NCBI GenBank assembly: GCA_036873755.1
Contig: JAVTVY010037000.1
Coordinates: forward strand, 1 to 64,000
Length of the DNA: 64,000 nt
Source of the DNA: Hanleya hanleyi
Lineage: Eukaryota; Mollusca; Polyplacophora; Lepidopleurida; Hanleyidae
Direction: 5' to 3'
The translations under genes and the position numbers were made by a program. The notes under the pieces are model-generated. The model saw only the letters and a program-made list of their open reading frames with translations, was not told where the DNA came from and did no database searches. This document shows positions 13,801 to 24,344 of the stretch, one piece after another. Each line of letters begins with the position of its first letter. Position 1 is the first letter of the stretch.

Positions 13801-16800
13801 GGTCAGGAATTCCATAGGGGAAAATGGCAGTCCCTGGATACAATACTGTTTGAATACATGTGCATATTGGCTTATTAGTTCAGATGTATGTGGAACAAAT
13901 GACCTTGTCACTCTGCTGCAGTCTGCATATTTATGCAGGGACATTTGGGAGCTCAGACTGACTGACATGTAGCTATTCTGACCCCACTTGTCTAAAACCA
14001 GAACACAGACCATGGAGTTCATTCCATCCACAGACTCTATGTACTGCATGTAATTCTGAGTGACATTCCCACAAGCTTTTGTGTTTCTTCAAAATTATTT
14101 TGCTAATAGAAATTACTAAACTTCACTAAGCATGTAGATATTTTATGGGAAGGTGAAACTATAATCAAGGCAAAGGTGGAACTAAATATGGCCTCCTCTC
14201 AGGCTGTTTGCCAGAGATGTGCTTTGAATTGGTGTTTTGAATTTTTTGCACCCAAGGGTTTTTTTGAATTTCGGTACCTAAACTTTGCAGATGCGAGATT
14301 TTTGTATTTCGGCATCCCAAGTTTACCAAAATTCACATGCAAGACTCAGAGATGGGTTGTAGACACCCGGATTTAAATTTTTGATTGACACTATGCGCAT
14401 CATCCACCCACCCCCGAATTCTGTTAGCTGGAGAAAAAGGCTAATTTTCAGATTTATTGAGCATTCCGAGTGGAACATTTTTTTCTGGATCTTGGCAAAC
14501 AAGGTAGTTTGATCGACCCATGCTACCTGCCTCCCCCCACCTTGTCTATGGACCTGGGTACATCATTTACCAATAGGATAGCCATACGATAACTGTAGTA
14601 ATAATTGAGGGTGTAATTATTTCAACTGTCCATACTAAAGCTCCCATAAATATTTGAAAGCCTGTCTTGCAGAAGAAGAATATATCAATACCAGGAGCTA
14701 TGAATAATTTATGTCACTGAACCGGTCAATTGGATTTTGTTAGACTGACAATTGACTTTGCCATGGAACACGATAGATTATAGCATTAGATGTACGAGCC
14801 TTGGCTATAAATATATGAAAGCTAAGTTCTTTATTCAATGAAATCAATTTCATTAATACCACTTTCCACGAGGACAGATCAGGCAGACTCCATACTATCA
14901 GCACAATGGTGTCTAAACTATAGTCTTTCTGCCTGTTCAAATATCACATTTTGCCAAATTTGGACAGTCTGCATCCATCTCTCCAATGTTAAATTTTCAA
15001 ATTTGAAATTGCCTGTCCAATGCAACAGGTGAATGCAACTCTGTCTAGAAACTGCTTCCTGGCAGGCTACAGTTTTTAGTATTTTCTTTTAATTTGAGTA
15101 TTTCTTCAAATTTACCACCATTCTCAATTATTTTATATCGTCTCATCCCTTGAAATAATAGGCTATTGAATTTTCATCAAACCTTAAAAATATTTAGTCA
15201 GATTCAAATGTGTGAATTGAGTTTTCGAATGAATTTTACCCCGGATTACTGGTTGTAAAAAGTGACTTGTATGGATCCTTGCTGAAGTGAATTTGTCTTT
15301 AACCCAGTAATCCAGAGCTGCTTAATAACCTATCCCACTCACTTGGGACCAGCAAGAGCCAAGATTTAACAGTATGGGCATCAAGCCTCGGACATGTATG
15401 AACCCCTTGCAAATCAAAATGAGATAGCCCCTTTTCATATAAGATACCATGGGTAGAAGGTCACATTATGTATCATATTCTCTGAAGGGGGTGTATATTC
15501 TCTGAAGGGGGTGTATATTCTCTGAAGGTGGTGTATACTGAAGGGGGTGTATACTGAAGGGTGTGTATATTCTCTGAAGGGGGTGTATATTCTCTGAAGG
15601 GGGTGTATATTTTCTGAAGGGGGTGTATATTTTCAGGCTTATATCCTATTCCTGGTGTAGTATAGTTATGCAATATAGCTCAGCGTTTGAGGAGATGAAC
15701 ATTGTTTGCCATCACTTGTAAATATTCTCAACCTGATGTCCTTAAATGAGATGTCGTTAAAAGGGGTCTAAACAAATTCTTACTAAAATTTAAGATGAAC
15801 TACCCATAATTGACATACACCATTTGGCGAGAGTGTGAACAACTATGCTGGGAGCTCCATGTCCTAATGAATTGTGACTGTATACTAACAACAGTTTAAT
15901 ACAAGGACTGGAGCAATATTTGTTGTTGCAAAGAACTTGGGCATGTTTTGGGGGTTGTATGTAGTCCAGAAGCTTGATTTAGATGCCTCCCCCCCCCCCC
16001 ACCCAAAAAAAACCCCTGTAGTCAAAAGCTTGATTCAATGAGAGAATTATTATTTCTATGGTAGAATCAAACCCTTCGAGGACATAATAATTTAGCATAT
16101 ACACAGTTGAAAGTTACATAACTTGAGAATAAGCTCAAAACACTTGGCAAACATAAAACAATTAGCATGTACCTAAAATACAGATCTTATATATTGGATC
16201 TATATATTTGAAGGTCCTGTTGGCAATTAATATTCTTTTACAATCTATTAGACTTTATATTTCTAAAATATTTATATATAATAAATAATATAAAGATATA
16301 TTTCTTAGTTGCTCTCTTTACTGGTCACATAATTGGGTGCCCCCCCACGAATTTAACTATCTATCTATTCCCATTCTGAACAAAGGAAAGAGATACATTT
16401 CATACACATCATCTAGTTTTGTAGATTTTGCTAACAATGGATACGCCTACATATCAAAAGTATTCAATTATTTCATACAAAGTTGCAATTATTGCTAAAC
16501 AATGTTGTGAAATGTTTTTCTTCCTTTTTTTCAACCCCAGCAACGCACTGTGTGTGATAGGCAAATGTTATTTCTCCATTTTTCGGTAACGCATTTATAA
16601 ATGTTACGTAACACAGCGAACTTTTTGTCACTTGTTGATGACCCAGTGACTGCTTCGTAATGTTTTCAATGAGGAGTTCTTATGCCATAGAAATTATCAA
16701 ATGTCTTCAGTGGGGTTCTGAATACAATCCCGTAAAAAAATCTATTCCGTTCATCTGTTCTTGGTTGGAAATTTTCAGCATATTGAGTTCAAGAGACGGG

Positions 16801-16963
16801 TCGAGGTCGGTGTTCGAAAACAGACCAGATTTCCGTCCTTCAACAAGGGTTGAAACTGAAAGGCGGAACAATAAACTTATCGTAATAAAGCTATACTCAC
16901 CACAAAAATTAAGTTGAAACAAAATAGAAGATATTTAACGCATTTCATCCCTCCTTCCACCAT
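796..16963 (-). CDS. Tetraspanin (CD63/CD9-like), 5' five coding exons, gene continues past left edge
   Basis: Five exons on the minus strand (16963-16901, 4118-3930, 3058-2984, 1844-1743, 945-796) join in phase 0 with GT/AG borders and give 193 continuous codons. The protein opens MVEGGMKCVKYLLF, the usual tetraspanin start with a juxtamembrane Cys. TM1 spans exons 1-2. A short extracellular loop is followed by TM2, ending in the conserved FFGCCGAIREN (about residues 68-78), then TM3 (FAGLLVVIFVLELAGGIAG, exon 3). The large extracellular loop carries the CCG hallmark (Cys146-Cys147), PDSCC (Cys171-Cys172), a fifth Cys181 and one N-glycosylation sequon (Asn156-Asn-Ser). Five loop cysteines so far suggest a six-cysteine loop completed in the next exon. 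TM4 and the C-terminus must lie beyond position 1. Tetraspanins organise membrane microdomains with integrins and other partners. Assignment to the CD63 or CD9 subfamily is not settled. Confidence 0.95.
946..1742. other. Tetraspanin intron 4, nothing else recognised
   Basis: AT-rich intron between exons 5 and 4. I see no coding, RNA or structured repeat in it. Confidence 0.6.
1743..1844 (-). CDS. Tetraspanin coding exon 4 (first part of large extracellular loop)
   Basis: Thirty-four codons between TTTTCTTAG and GTAAGC. It encodes the amphipathic helices of the large loop (LKDEVSVLMRDAEKNYG ... WDSVQEN). The phase-0 junction leads directly into the CCG-bearing exon 5. Confidence 0.93.
1845..2983. 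other. Tetraspanin intron 3
   Basis: AT-rich intron with a 20-bp A run near 2268-2286. The short ORFs at 2615-2968 have no family resemblance. Confidence 0.6.
2984..3058 (-). CDS. Tetraspanin coding exon 3 (TM3)
   Basis: Twenty-five codons between TTGTAG and GTAAGT. It encodes TM3, rich in Val/Leu/Ile with the usual Glu in LELAGG, and ends in LRDS at the start of the large extracellular loop. This is the standard 75-nt tetraspanin exon. Confidence 0.93.
3059..3929. other. Tetraspanin intron 2
   Basis: Intron between exons 3 and 2. It includes a T-rich tract around 3660-3680. No further feature was recognised. Confidence 0.6.
3930..4118 (-). CDS. Tetraspanin coding exon 2 (end of TM1, small loop, TM2, CCG motif)
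   Basis: The acceptor is CTATATTTTCAG and the donor GTAAGT; the exon has 63 codons, phase 0. It encodes the rest of TM1, a small loop (FHEYFDFFGGKFNG), TM2 and GCCGAIRENYICTMV. The GCCG motif after TM2 and the following EN are diagnostic of tetraspanins. Confidence 0.95.
6505..6722. repeat. Dispersed repeat, copy 1 (second copy at about 38548-38775)
   Basis: About 220 bp matches 38548-38775 in order. Shared words include CAATTTCCA.TATAGTTCAAG, CTATG.CTTTAACCCAGA and CTTTTCTTGGAATA. Both copies are diverged. There is no coding capacity, and the family is not recognised. Confidence 0.55.
6931..7065. repeat. Direct repeat flanking a SINE, left copy
   Basis: This ~135-bp stretch is repeated at 7518-7652, sharing GAGATTTGCCAGTGTAATCA and GGCGGTCTTCATTTTATTCT. 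The two copies bracket a tRNA-derived SINE, so this is either a local duplication or part of a larger composite repeat. Confidence 0.65.
7086..7512 (-). mobile_element. tRNA-derived SINE
   Basis: Read on the minus strand, the element begins near 7512 with a tRNA-like head. An A-box-like stretch is followed by a canonical B box, GGTTCAATCCC, at about 7385-7395. Next comes a body of about 200 bp, then the conserved tail GATATAGCTGAA...GTTGAAAGTGATGTTAAA, ending in (TCAC)n near 7086-7100. The same tail is present at many other places in the window with different heads. It is presumably mobilised by a LINE with the same 3' end. It is an old, diverged copy. Confidence 0.7.
7518..7652. repeat. Direct repeat flanking a SINE, right copy
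   Basis: Second copy of 6931-7065. Its right end is interrupted by the inverted-repeat element that starts at 7650. Confidence 0.65.
7650..7962. mobile_element. CAGGG-type MITE (hAT-like) with 5-bp target duplication
   Basis: A 313-bp element with terminal inverted repeats CAGGGCCTGATC...GATCAGGCCCTG. It is flanked by the direct repeat TCTAT (7645-7649 and 7963-7967). It contains a 29-bp T run and no coding sequence. CAGGG termini are typical of hAT transposons; the 5-bp duplication would fit a hAT5-type group rather than the usual 8 bp. Confidence 0.75.
8266..8419. mobile_element. Small CAGGG-type MITE with 5-bp target duplication
   Basis: A 154-bp element whose ends are CAGGGGTCGAAATT and the near-complement AACATTTTGACCCCTG. 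It is flanked by TAGAC at 8261-8265 and 8420-8424. It carries internal repeats of the word TGTCCTGCAGG and no coding capacity. The ends and duplication length match the element at 7650-7962. Confidence 0.75.
8495..8680. repeat. Diverged body of the SINE family seen at 32.5-33.1 kb and 35.9-36.1 kb
   Basis: Words such as GTTGCCTCTTACAACA, ATTCTTACCA.ACCATGA and CCCTGGGAGCCCCA align in order with the SINE bodies near 33040-33140 and 35990-36095. The shared tail is not visible here, so this is a fragment. Confidence 0.45.
9925..10150 (-). mobile_element. 5S-rRNA-derived SINE (SINE3 type)
   Basis: On the minus strand, about 10150-10050 is recognisably 5S rRNA: TCGTCAGATCACCGAAGTTA, AGCAACATTTAGCTCGG, then CAATACTTGGATGAGTGACC and GGGTGCTGTA. 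These cover the A box, intermediate element and C box of the 5S internal promoter. After a linker, the element ends at about 9985-9925 with the tail ATGACTGAAACAAGGTTGAAAACGATGTTAAA found on the other SINEs. The 5' end of the 5S part is degraded, so this is a SINE and not a functional 5S gene. Confidence 0.85.
10321..11693. mobile_element. 1.37-kb terminal-inverted-repeat element
   Basis: About 43 bp at 10321-10363 (CAGGCCATCCTTAAAAATAA, then GTAACCCGACC) is the inverted copy of 11651-11693. Inside, 10416-10805 (minus) is an open stretch of 129 codons with no family resemblance. A 15-bp A run lies near 11606. No transposase was recognised, so the element is non-autonomous. Possible flanking AGCTCT words on both sides do not align as a clean target duplication. 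Confidence 0.7.
12183..12730. repeat. Minisatellite, 23-bp unit, about 23 copies
   Basis: Tandem copies of CAGCTCAGTGTGTGTTGTCA plus ATC. The first third carries a variant (CTAGCAGACTGTGTTGTC) recurring every 3-4 units, which indicates a higher-order pattern. Because 23 is not divisible by 3, three units read through as an apparent 23-residue protein repeat in all frames; these ORFs are artefacts. Confidence 0.95.
15474..15635. repeat. Minisatellite, 20-bp unit, about 8 copies
   Basis: Tandem copies of ATTCTCTGAAGGGGGTGTAT. Two central units are shortened to about 15 bp. It lies in tetraspanin intron 1. Confidence 0.95.
16901..16963 (-). CDS. Tetraspanin coding exon 1 (start codon)
   Basis: The ATG is the complement of 16961-16963, and the exon ends at 16901 before a GTGAGT donor. 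It encodes 21 codons, MVEGGMKCVKYLLFCFNLIF plus Val: a short cytosolic N-terminus and the first half of TM1. The in-frame AAGATGG context and the family-typical N-terminus fix the start. The 5' UTR and promoter lie above 16963. I see no certain TATA box. Confidence 0.95.
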
Positions 16964-19900
16964 CTTGGCTGGTTAGTTTTCGCTGCCAAATACAGATAAT
17001 TCTTCGAACAAAATCACTTGAAGTAGTTTCACGGACACGACAAAACTGTACGGGTCGGTCAACAACGTCTGTATGAGATTCCTACGCAGTAAGAAAATAG
17101 TGCAGAATTAATCTCTGCAAATAAATTCACGTGGATGTAAATCCAACACTAGCTGCCTTGAGCAAGGGTATAAAATAAAAGAATAATTAATGAAAGCCCG
17201 AGGGTATATGTGATGTAGTTTGTTCCTCCAACCCTTTGAAATCTGTCCGTTTAGTTTCGCGTAGAGATATTTAAGGCGCTCTTGTGTCAGTGTCACATGT
17301 TGAGCTGTGTAAACGTCACACGCTGTGTTATTCATCCAAGGCCAGTCCAATATAATCATCTGTTCAACCGTGCTTTGAATGAACAGGTGGAAAAACAGCT
17401 GGATAAACTACGACACTTCGTCACTATAGTCTCACGATGTCATGAAGATTGTTAATTCTTTATAAAAACTCTCGCTAAGTACGTGGTACGACCAGCTTTT
17501 ACAAATTAATTTGAAATCAGACGGATCGACAAGAATTTCTTTGAACTGTTGGGGCCTGAGGTGACGAAGAAACACTTCACGAGAAACAATTGTGCCAGAT
17601 AAATAATTGTGACTCATTGAACGTGTAAAAATAGCCTGTTTGTCCGATTTTGTCGACCTTCGCAGATATAACTTATCTTTACATGCATAATCCCAGGTGA
17701 CTAGTCATCATTAGCAGGATAGCTGAAAACTATTCTGATATGTTGTAAAAAAAAATATAAAAAAAATAAAAACATAAAAATATATTTATTAAAACATCTA
17801 TAGATGCAGATCTAAGTGGGTCCATACCATTACCAGTACGTTTGTTAGCTAAAAGAAATATAAAACAACGGAATATTCATGGAATTCGATTTGACGACTG
17901 CAAACTTTCAGAACGTATAACCAGGAATACTTCAGATTCAGTTCCCATTTACATTTGCCGTTTTTAATTGGTTAATTAAATTGTTTAACAACGACAATGA
18001 GCCCAAAATGTATCTAGGATCTTACACAGAATAGAATAGTTTATTTGCGTAAAAGTTGTGCCCAGCAGGGCTAAAACGCAATCACATTCCATTTACCCGA
18101 CATTATAAAATAGCCAAATTTTAAAATAACCATAGGCATGCTACAGGAACCGCGGAGCAGGGAGTTCTGGGTGGACTTCAGCTCCCTCACTTTTTGAGAC
18201 AGCAATTTTATAAATCCTATCTTAGATGGCATCAGTCCAGCATTTAACATAGCCCCCCCCCCCCAACTCACACACACTTTAAAATGTGCTCCGAGGCGCC
18301 TGCTATAGGCGGTAGGCCTACATGAGAGCCAGAATTATACAGTTAGATATTACATAATCCTATATCCCGGTTAAACCATTAACCTAACGATTTGCTGGCG
18401 GCCATTAATACCTCATGGTGTCGCTATTGTTGAAACACAATGTATAAATTTGTGGTAATGGACCATGAAATCAGCTAGTGATTAAACTAGAAGTCTTATG
18501 AAATGACCTTCTGTTGAACTGTTTGCTACAATTTTCACGACTGAACCCGAATTCTTGATTCAAACGCCATCGAATTACGTAAACTTCGACATACAATTCC
18601 ATAGAACTTGGAACTCTCTTAAACTACTGGTGCGAGTTGTACGATGCATCATTCCCAGTCTTGTGTGAAAGTTATTTATCATTAGGCCCTACTGATAATA
18701 ATATCTCCAGATATTCGCTGTGATACAATGACGTCACTGGGGGATTTTCCTCCCTCTGAAAAGCCTAATTTTAACACAGAAGTAAATGGAAAAAACATCG
18801 AAAAAGGCTAGTTCAGCTCTGATTTTAACACATAATTTGAACGGATGTACTATCTTTACTTCGCCAAGTTGTAGAAATTTATCTCAAATATGAGAGAAGA
18901 TTTTTAGGAAAAAACCTGTTACGCTCCATTGAGGCCTAGGTTAAAAATCCCCCTGTTGCGCGGGTGGCGATCACTGCATTGTAATTGATAGAACAGCTGA
19001 TCCTTTGCTTAGAGCCGCTGTTACTTCCGTTGTGTCTAAGAGAATCCAACGAATACATGGCGATTTCAGGCGAATGAAAATCAATTGTGGTGGAGGGAAT
19101 GGAGTGGGTGTATCTTGGGGGCAAGGGTGGGGAGGGGGATGTCAGGAATGGAGGTGGGGGCGGGGGGGGGGGGGTCTATATACAGGTTTGTGTGTGTTCT
19201 TCATGATTCTGCGTACAGTATTTTTTCAATCAAATTATGCAGAAAGTACATTATGTGTACCCTGGTTGCATATAGTATACCTATCACATGGTATAATTGC
19301 CACAATACATTCGTGGAATTCATAATTAATCTGCAAGGGCCTTTGGTTTGATGGATGAAAATGACAAAGTTTATTGAATAAATTACGTGAAATAAAATAG
19401 ATCGAAATTTGAAAAGAACAAGAAATTATTATTACAAGTATAACACTCGTAAACCTCTTGAATTTATTATGGTGATATTACAAATGATTGATTCATGCCT
19501 TCGGGTGGCGTGGGGAATGAGACCGGAACAATTTACACCGTGGGGAGTCCTTCCTTCCTGTATATTCTCAAAATAATCGGGGGTGAGTAAATTAGAGACA
19601 ATCTGGGTTTGTTAATATTTCCTGTTTTACGAATACTTCTGCTACTATTGATAAATAACGCTGTATCTATGTATGGCAGGCCCAAAACAATCCCACACTT
19701 GTAAACGACGGTCTTGGTAACACATGGCATTGGTTGTTCTAATCTCTCGCCTCCCTCTGACTGACCAAGAGTGACCACTGAGTGACCCGGTATGGGGGAT
19801 AATCGTGTGACAGCTGCTAAGCAGACGTTACAATGATATTGTTGTGTTCTACGCCTCCCATCGTCCTTGCACACACCTTGCCCAATATAGCCGTTCAGTC

Positions 19901-20286
19901 CACTTTCTGTAGAATCCGCGAAAATTATGAAAATAACGGAGGTGGGGGGGATAATGTCACACGTCACACTCAAGGTTCAGGTTCAAAGACGTCAGTAGTA
20001 GTAAAAGGGCAGATACACACCTACTGACTTACTCAGGCTGGAGATCAAGGTCGCTATAGTTCCGGCGGGTCACGTTACCAGGGAATATACTTTCGGTGGT
20101 GGTGCGGTCACCTCCCGTTCTGGTGATAAGCTTCCACGGCCAGAATGTAGTCCGTTGCCGAGGTCTATGAGCCTTCGTATATGCTGGTTGTCACTTCGTC
20201 TGAATTTTCGGGAATATCCGGTAATCTCCGAAACTGTCCGTTCACGGGAATGTCCGGTGATCTCCGAAACCTTGACTATGCCCTAA
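16964..20286. other. Intergenic DNA upstream of the tetraspanin start
   Basis: This includes the tetraspanin 5' UTR and promoter region next to 16963. A TTAAATAT word on the minus strand near 17265-17275 could be a TATA element, but this is weak. The 146-codon minus ORF at 19533-19973 and other ORFs here match no family I know. A 41-bp tandem duplication (GGGAATATCCGGTAATCTCC and GGGAATGTCCGGTGATCTCC) sits at about 20208-20270. C and G homopolymers occur at about 18247 and 19160. Confidence 0.5.
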
Positions 20287-21189
20287 TAGTCAGGTGGCTT
20301 AGGGTGATTTTTCAACATTACCGTTACAGACCGGATAAAAGCGCCATATTTTGCATGATGCTTCCTTAAGGGCTACTGATAAGTTTCAGCCTAGGAGCCC
20401 TCTTGACTTTCCTTTATAATTCACGTGAAACACAAAAATCCAAGATGGCCGCCAGAGATGATAAAATATCGATTTTCTCGCGTTCTGTGTGTCTTAGGAA
20501 GGGCAAATTGCTATCAAACTATAGATTATTGAGGTATTTGAATCCGATTTGTTACAGATATGCACATTACCTATAGCTAATATTACCTGCAACTGAACCC
20601 TACTCAGACCCGGGGTATTTTGAGTCTATTAATTGCATTCTTGTGCAGGTGGGGGGAGGGGTGTTCGCTCCCTATCTATTTTCGTTACTCCTCGGGCTAG
20701 AGGACTGAAACTTTCTATACTATATACTTGGGCCAGCGCCTACCATAAAATGCTTTCAAAAAATCAAGATGACCATCATGATGACGTCACAGTGACGTCA
20801 TCTGGTCGGAAGACATTTTTCCGCCGATGGTTTTTTTTCGCCGATTTTTCTCTTAAAATATCACTGCGATGGAGAATGCTTATTTAGACTAAATAAATTA
20901 TTTTTATGCACTTATAGGCAAGAAATATAACAAAAAATGGATGAAAACAATGAAAACGCTACTTTCTGAGGGCACTTTATTGCAGCCACTTTGAATTTAG
21001 CCATGATCTTTACTCTTAGATATATAGACGACTGACCAAGGACGCCAAATGTGACTTTTGATGGCATTTTTTTGTTAAAATGGGTGCGCATGCTAAATTA
21101 GTTCTTTGTGTGGTAGGGGTCAAGGTGGAAGGGGATACTATACTATGGAATAATATATTGGGCTAATTTTCAGCCCATTTCCCTAATTT

Positions 21190-22370
21190 TAGTGATTAAT
21201 GCGTTAATTTAAAATGGCGACCATGTGGGTTACCCGTAAATCACGCATTTTCAGGTTGTCCATATAATATGCATTATTCTCATAACATTGTGCAAATTTG
21301 TTAACATCAGTGGATCTCACATCAAAGTCTAACACCTTACACCTATTTTGAATCTGTTTGCATAATTTTAAGCTCAAAATATGATGGTTTAATTCAAAAT
21401 AGCGAACATGGGGTTCTAAAAATCACACTTTTTGAGTAGTTCAAGGCATTATTCTTAGCTCACTGGGCAAATTTATCAAAACCGAGGGTTCTCTATGCAT
21501 AGCCTGAAATCTTCCGCCCATTTTGAATCTATTTACATATTCCTATGATCTATATTTGATCGTCAAATTCAGAATGGCGGCCATATGGGGTCATCTGAAA
21601 ATCAAATATTTCATGTTGCTGGTATAGCTCAAGCCATTATTCTTAGCTGGTTGTCCAAATTATCAAAACCGAGAGATCTCTGACCATAGTGGAATATCTT
21701 GCACCCATTTCGAATCTATTTACATATCCCTAAGATTAAGAAATGATGGTCAAATTCAAATTGGTGGGCATATAGGGTCATCTGAAATCACACGTTTTCA
21801 TGTTGCACGTATAGTTCAATGCAATATTCTTAGCTCATTTTTCAAATGTATCAAAACCGAGAGATCTCTGAACATAGCCTGACATCTCATGTCCATATTG
21901 AATCTATTTACATATGCCTAAGATCAAGATTTGATGGTGAAATTCAAAATGGCGGCCATATGGGGCCATTTGAAAATCATACCTTTTCATGTTGCTCTTA
22001 TAGTTCAAGGCAAGTTCTTAGCTCATTGTGCAAATTTATCAAAATCGATGGATCTCTAAGGATAGCCCAACATCTTACGCCCAGTTTGAATCTATTTATA
22101 TATCCCGAAGATCAAATTATGATGACCAATTTGAAAATGGCAGCCGTGTAGGGTCATCTGAAAAGCCTGCTTTTTCATGTTGCTCGTATTGATCAAGGCA
22201 TTATTCTTGATTTCACATCATAGCAAAATACCTTGTGCCCATTTTTAATCCAATTGCTTGTCTTCAGATTAAAAATGATGGTTAAATTCAAAATGGCGAC
22301 TGCAAGGAGTCATCCGGAAATTCGTGATTTTTTTCATGTTACTCGTATAATGCATGGCATTATATTTAGA
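21190..22370. repeat. Satellite-like array, about 185-bp unit, seven diverged units
   Basis: Each unit carries AAATTCAAAATGGCGGCCAT, then ATATGGGGTCATCTGAAAATC, TTTCATGTTGCTCGTATAG, ATTATTCTTAGCTCAT and TTTGAATCTATTTACATAT. The ATGGCG-like words fall near 21210, 21395, 21570, 21757, 21945, 22133 and 22290. The array lies inside the inverted-repeat element 20287-23488. Confidence 0.9.
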
Positions 22371-22677
22371 CAAGGTACAAACTTGTCTCGGATGGTCCAC
22401 CTAGACCCCAAAACGTCCATCTCACATCTGCCTATGCCTCTCGAATGCACAGTCAGAACTTTTCAGCGAAAGTCAACCCATAACCTCGAGACACCTCCCA
22501 TCGTACTCCACAGCGTGAGACAGATAAAAATAAGATGCCACACTCCATACCGTAAAGAAACATGTCCATGGGTGGGTTCCCATTGGGCCTATTAGGCTGG
22601 GTATTTTTTTCGGGGATCCGCCCTCTAGTACTTGAGATGTATCTGGGTATTTTCAACCTTTCCTATTATGTACTGAC

Positions 22678-22742
22678 TCGCGCCCAATTGGATAAAGTGC
22701 CAGCCTTTGGCGTCTGAATTGCTGGTTCTACTTCCACCAGGA
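22678..22742 (+). repeat. tRNA-like fragment (SINE head)
   Basis: CGCCCAATTGGATAAAGTGC, CAGCCTTTGGCGTCTGAATT and GCTGGTTCTACTTCC resemble a tRNA D-arm, anticodon arm and B box in the right order and spacing. The B box deviates from GGTTCRANNCC, no acceptor stem pairs, and no anticodon loop can be assigned safely. It is probably a SINE head fragment. Confidence 0.35.
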
Positions 22743-24344
22743 TCATGGGGATTCCCCTTCTCTCGTTGCGTGTATTGCTCTGTATGGGGATTTCCCTTCT
22801 CTCGCTTCATATGTGGCTAGAACATTGACGGGGCAAGATAGGATTGACCTCTAAGGTCAATAGCCCTTCGGATATTCCCGGGGATGACCGAACATTCCCA
22901 AAGATTCCCATGCAGTGATTCAGGCGAAGCGACTGCTCCATTAACATTGACGTGACTGGGAAGCCAATTCACATTGACTGGGTACTTATCAACCGGTGCC
23001 GGAAGTGACCGCATCACCGCCGGAAGTGATCTTTGATCCGAAAGTGACCTTGCAACGGAAGTAACCTTTGACCCAGAAGTGACCTTTGGCATTGAACCGC
23101 AAATGACGTCGGCTTCACATGACGTCATCAACCTCAGCCTCAATGCGCGGGAATTTCACCTTTATATACTACTCCAATATCTCGATATTGGTCCTCCAGC
23201 GGGAAAAAGTGAATACAGTGTATAGTAGTGTATTGGAAGCATTGCTATGCATGTCCAAACCCAGGTTAAATGGCCCCAGAACCTTTACTTTGGAACTATG
23301 GGGCCTTCTCGTGTCGCCCATAACCCAAGATTTCATCATATATGTCAGCCATCTTGGATTTTGGAAATCCCGAAAAATTCAGGAGGGCTCCTAGGCTAAA
23401 ATTGAAAAATAAGTACAAAGGGAGCTACTTGCCAAATTTGGTGCTTTTATCCGCTCCGTAACGTTAATTTCGCTAAGCCACCTGACTATAAGTACTTGTT
23501 TTCTCCAGCACGTACCCTGATCCCCCTTGATCTTGAACTTGATTCTGAGCCTGTTTGTTCCTCTTTGACCTCGTTTGCTCTCTTTTGACTCCGTTTGCTC
23601 GTGTTTGACCGTGGCGATTTTCGAACTTTGAAAATTTGTGGTACACAAAATCTCAATTTTGACGACAAAAATCTGTAAAATTTTAATTCGGTAAGGAATA
23701 AGATCTACAAAGAATGCCCTGTTTGTCACTATTTTCAAAATTAGATGAACATTATTCCTCACTATCTATGGCCACTTGATATCTTGGAAATTAGTTCAAA
23801 CAAGTGACCAGAAACGCTCATTATGTCTAGCTGTGATACCATTTTGAAGATATTTATCATCAAAAGTGACATCTTGTGTACCGAAAATTGTTAATGTTAA
23901 AAAAATGTTCTAAAATGTATTTTTTTTAATGAAATGTGATCACCAGATTTGTATTAATATTGCATCAATAAAGTGTGTGAATTTTCGGGTTGATGTAATT
24001 AAAAGAATACATTATTGCAGAAACTAGTGAAACAGGGCTATATCACCAAGCCATATCATTGGGAATCTGTGGCGTTACGTTTCGTAGCTTGTGTTTAATT
24101 CCGCTTAACCCGGGCCGTATGAACCCATGTACTTCAGGATCCTCATGGTGTTCATATGAACAGCCATGATCAAGACGCTTGTATTTATTAACAACATAAC
24201 AACAACATACATCAATAAATGATTCTTAATTCTGGAACACATGTCGTAAACCAGTATATACATCTCTTAAGTTGGTTACATATAACCAAAATAGTAAAAC
24301 TTTTCTGTACGGAACCGATAACTTGATTCTGCTTGGAACTGAAA

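Larger units (their letters stand above)
4119..16900. other. Tetraspanin intron 1 (12.8 kb), repeat-rich
   Basis: A large first intron. Besides the repeats listed separately it holds an (AATT)n tract at 4246-4262 and long unassigned AT-rich stretches at about 4300-6500, 8700-9900, 12780-15470 and 15660-16900. I see no exon in these. First introns of this size often carry regulatory sequence, but nothing specific is visible. Confidence 0.6.
20287..23488. mobile_element. 3.2-kb non-autonomous inverted-repeat element carrying a ~185-bp satellite
   Basis: The ends are long inverted repeats. The left arm, about 20287-20450, starts TAGTCAGGTGGCTTAG and includes ACCGTTAC, CGGATAAAAGC, AGCCTAGGAGCCCTC and ATCCAAGATGGC. 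The right arm, about 23345-23488, is its reverse complement. The element is flanked by TAA on both sides (20284-20286 and 23489-23491), as in PIF/Harbinger-type 3-bp duplications. Inside are the tandem array at 21190-22370, TGACGTCA words near 20783-20800 and 23120, a tRNA-like fragment and a short GGAAGTGACC-type repeat near 22996-23090. No transposase was recognised. Confidence 0.75.

Noticed and set aside
16660..16922. Overlapping 85- and 71-codon ORFs at tetraspanin exon 1
   Set aside because: They cross the exon 1 donor in the wrong frame or strand; the real coding exon there is the 63-nt segment 16901-16963.
19533..19973. 146-codon minus-strand ORF as a gene
   Set aside because: No recognisable domain, and composition and codon use look like non-coding DNA; no splice or homology support from reading alone.
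20783..20800. CRE-type TGACGTCA sites as a host promoter
   Set aside because: They lie inside a mobile element, with no downstream gene on either strand.
22678..22742. Functional tRNA gene
   Set aside because: The acceptor stem does not pair, the B box is imperfect and no anticodon can be read with confidence.
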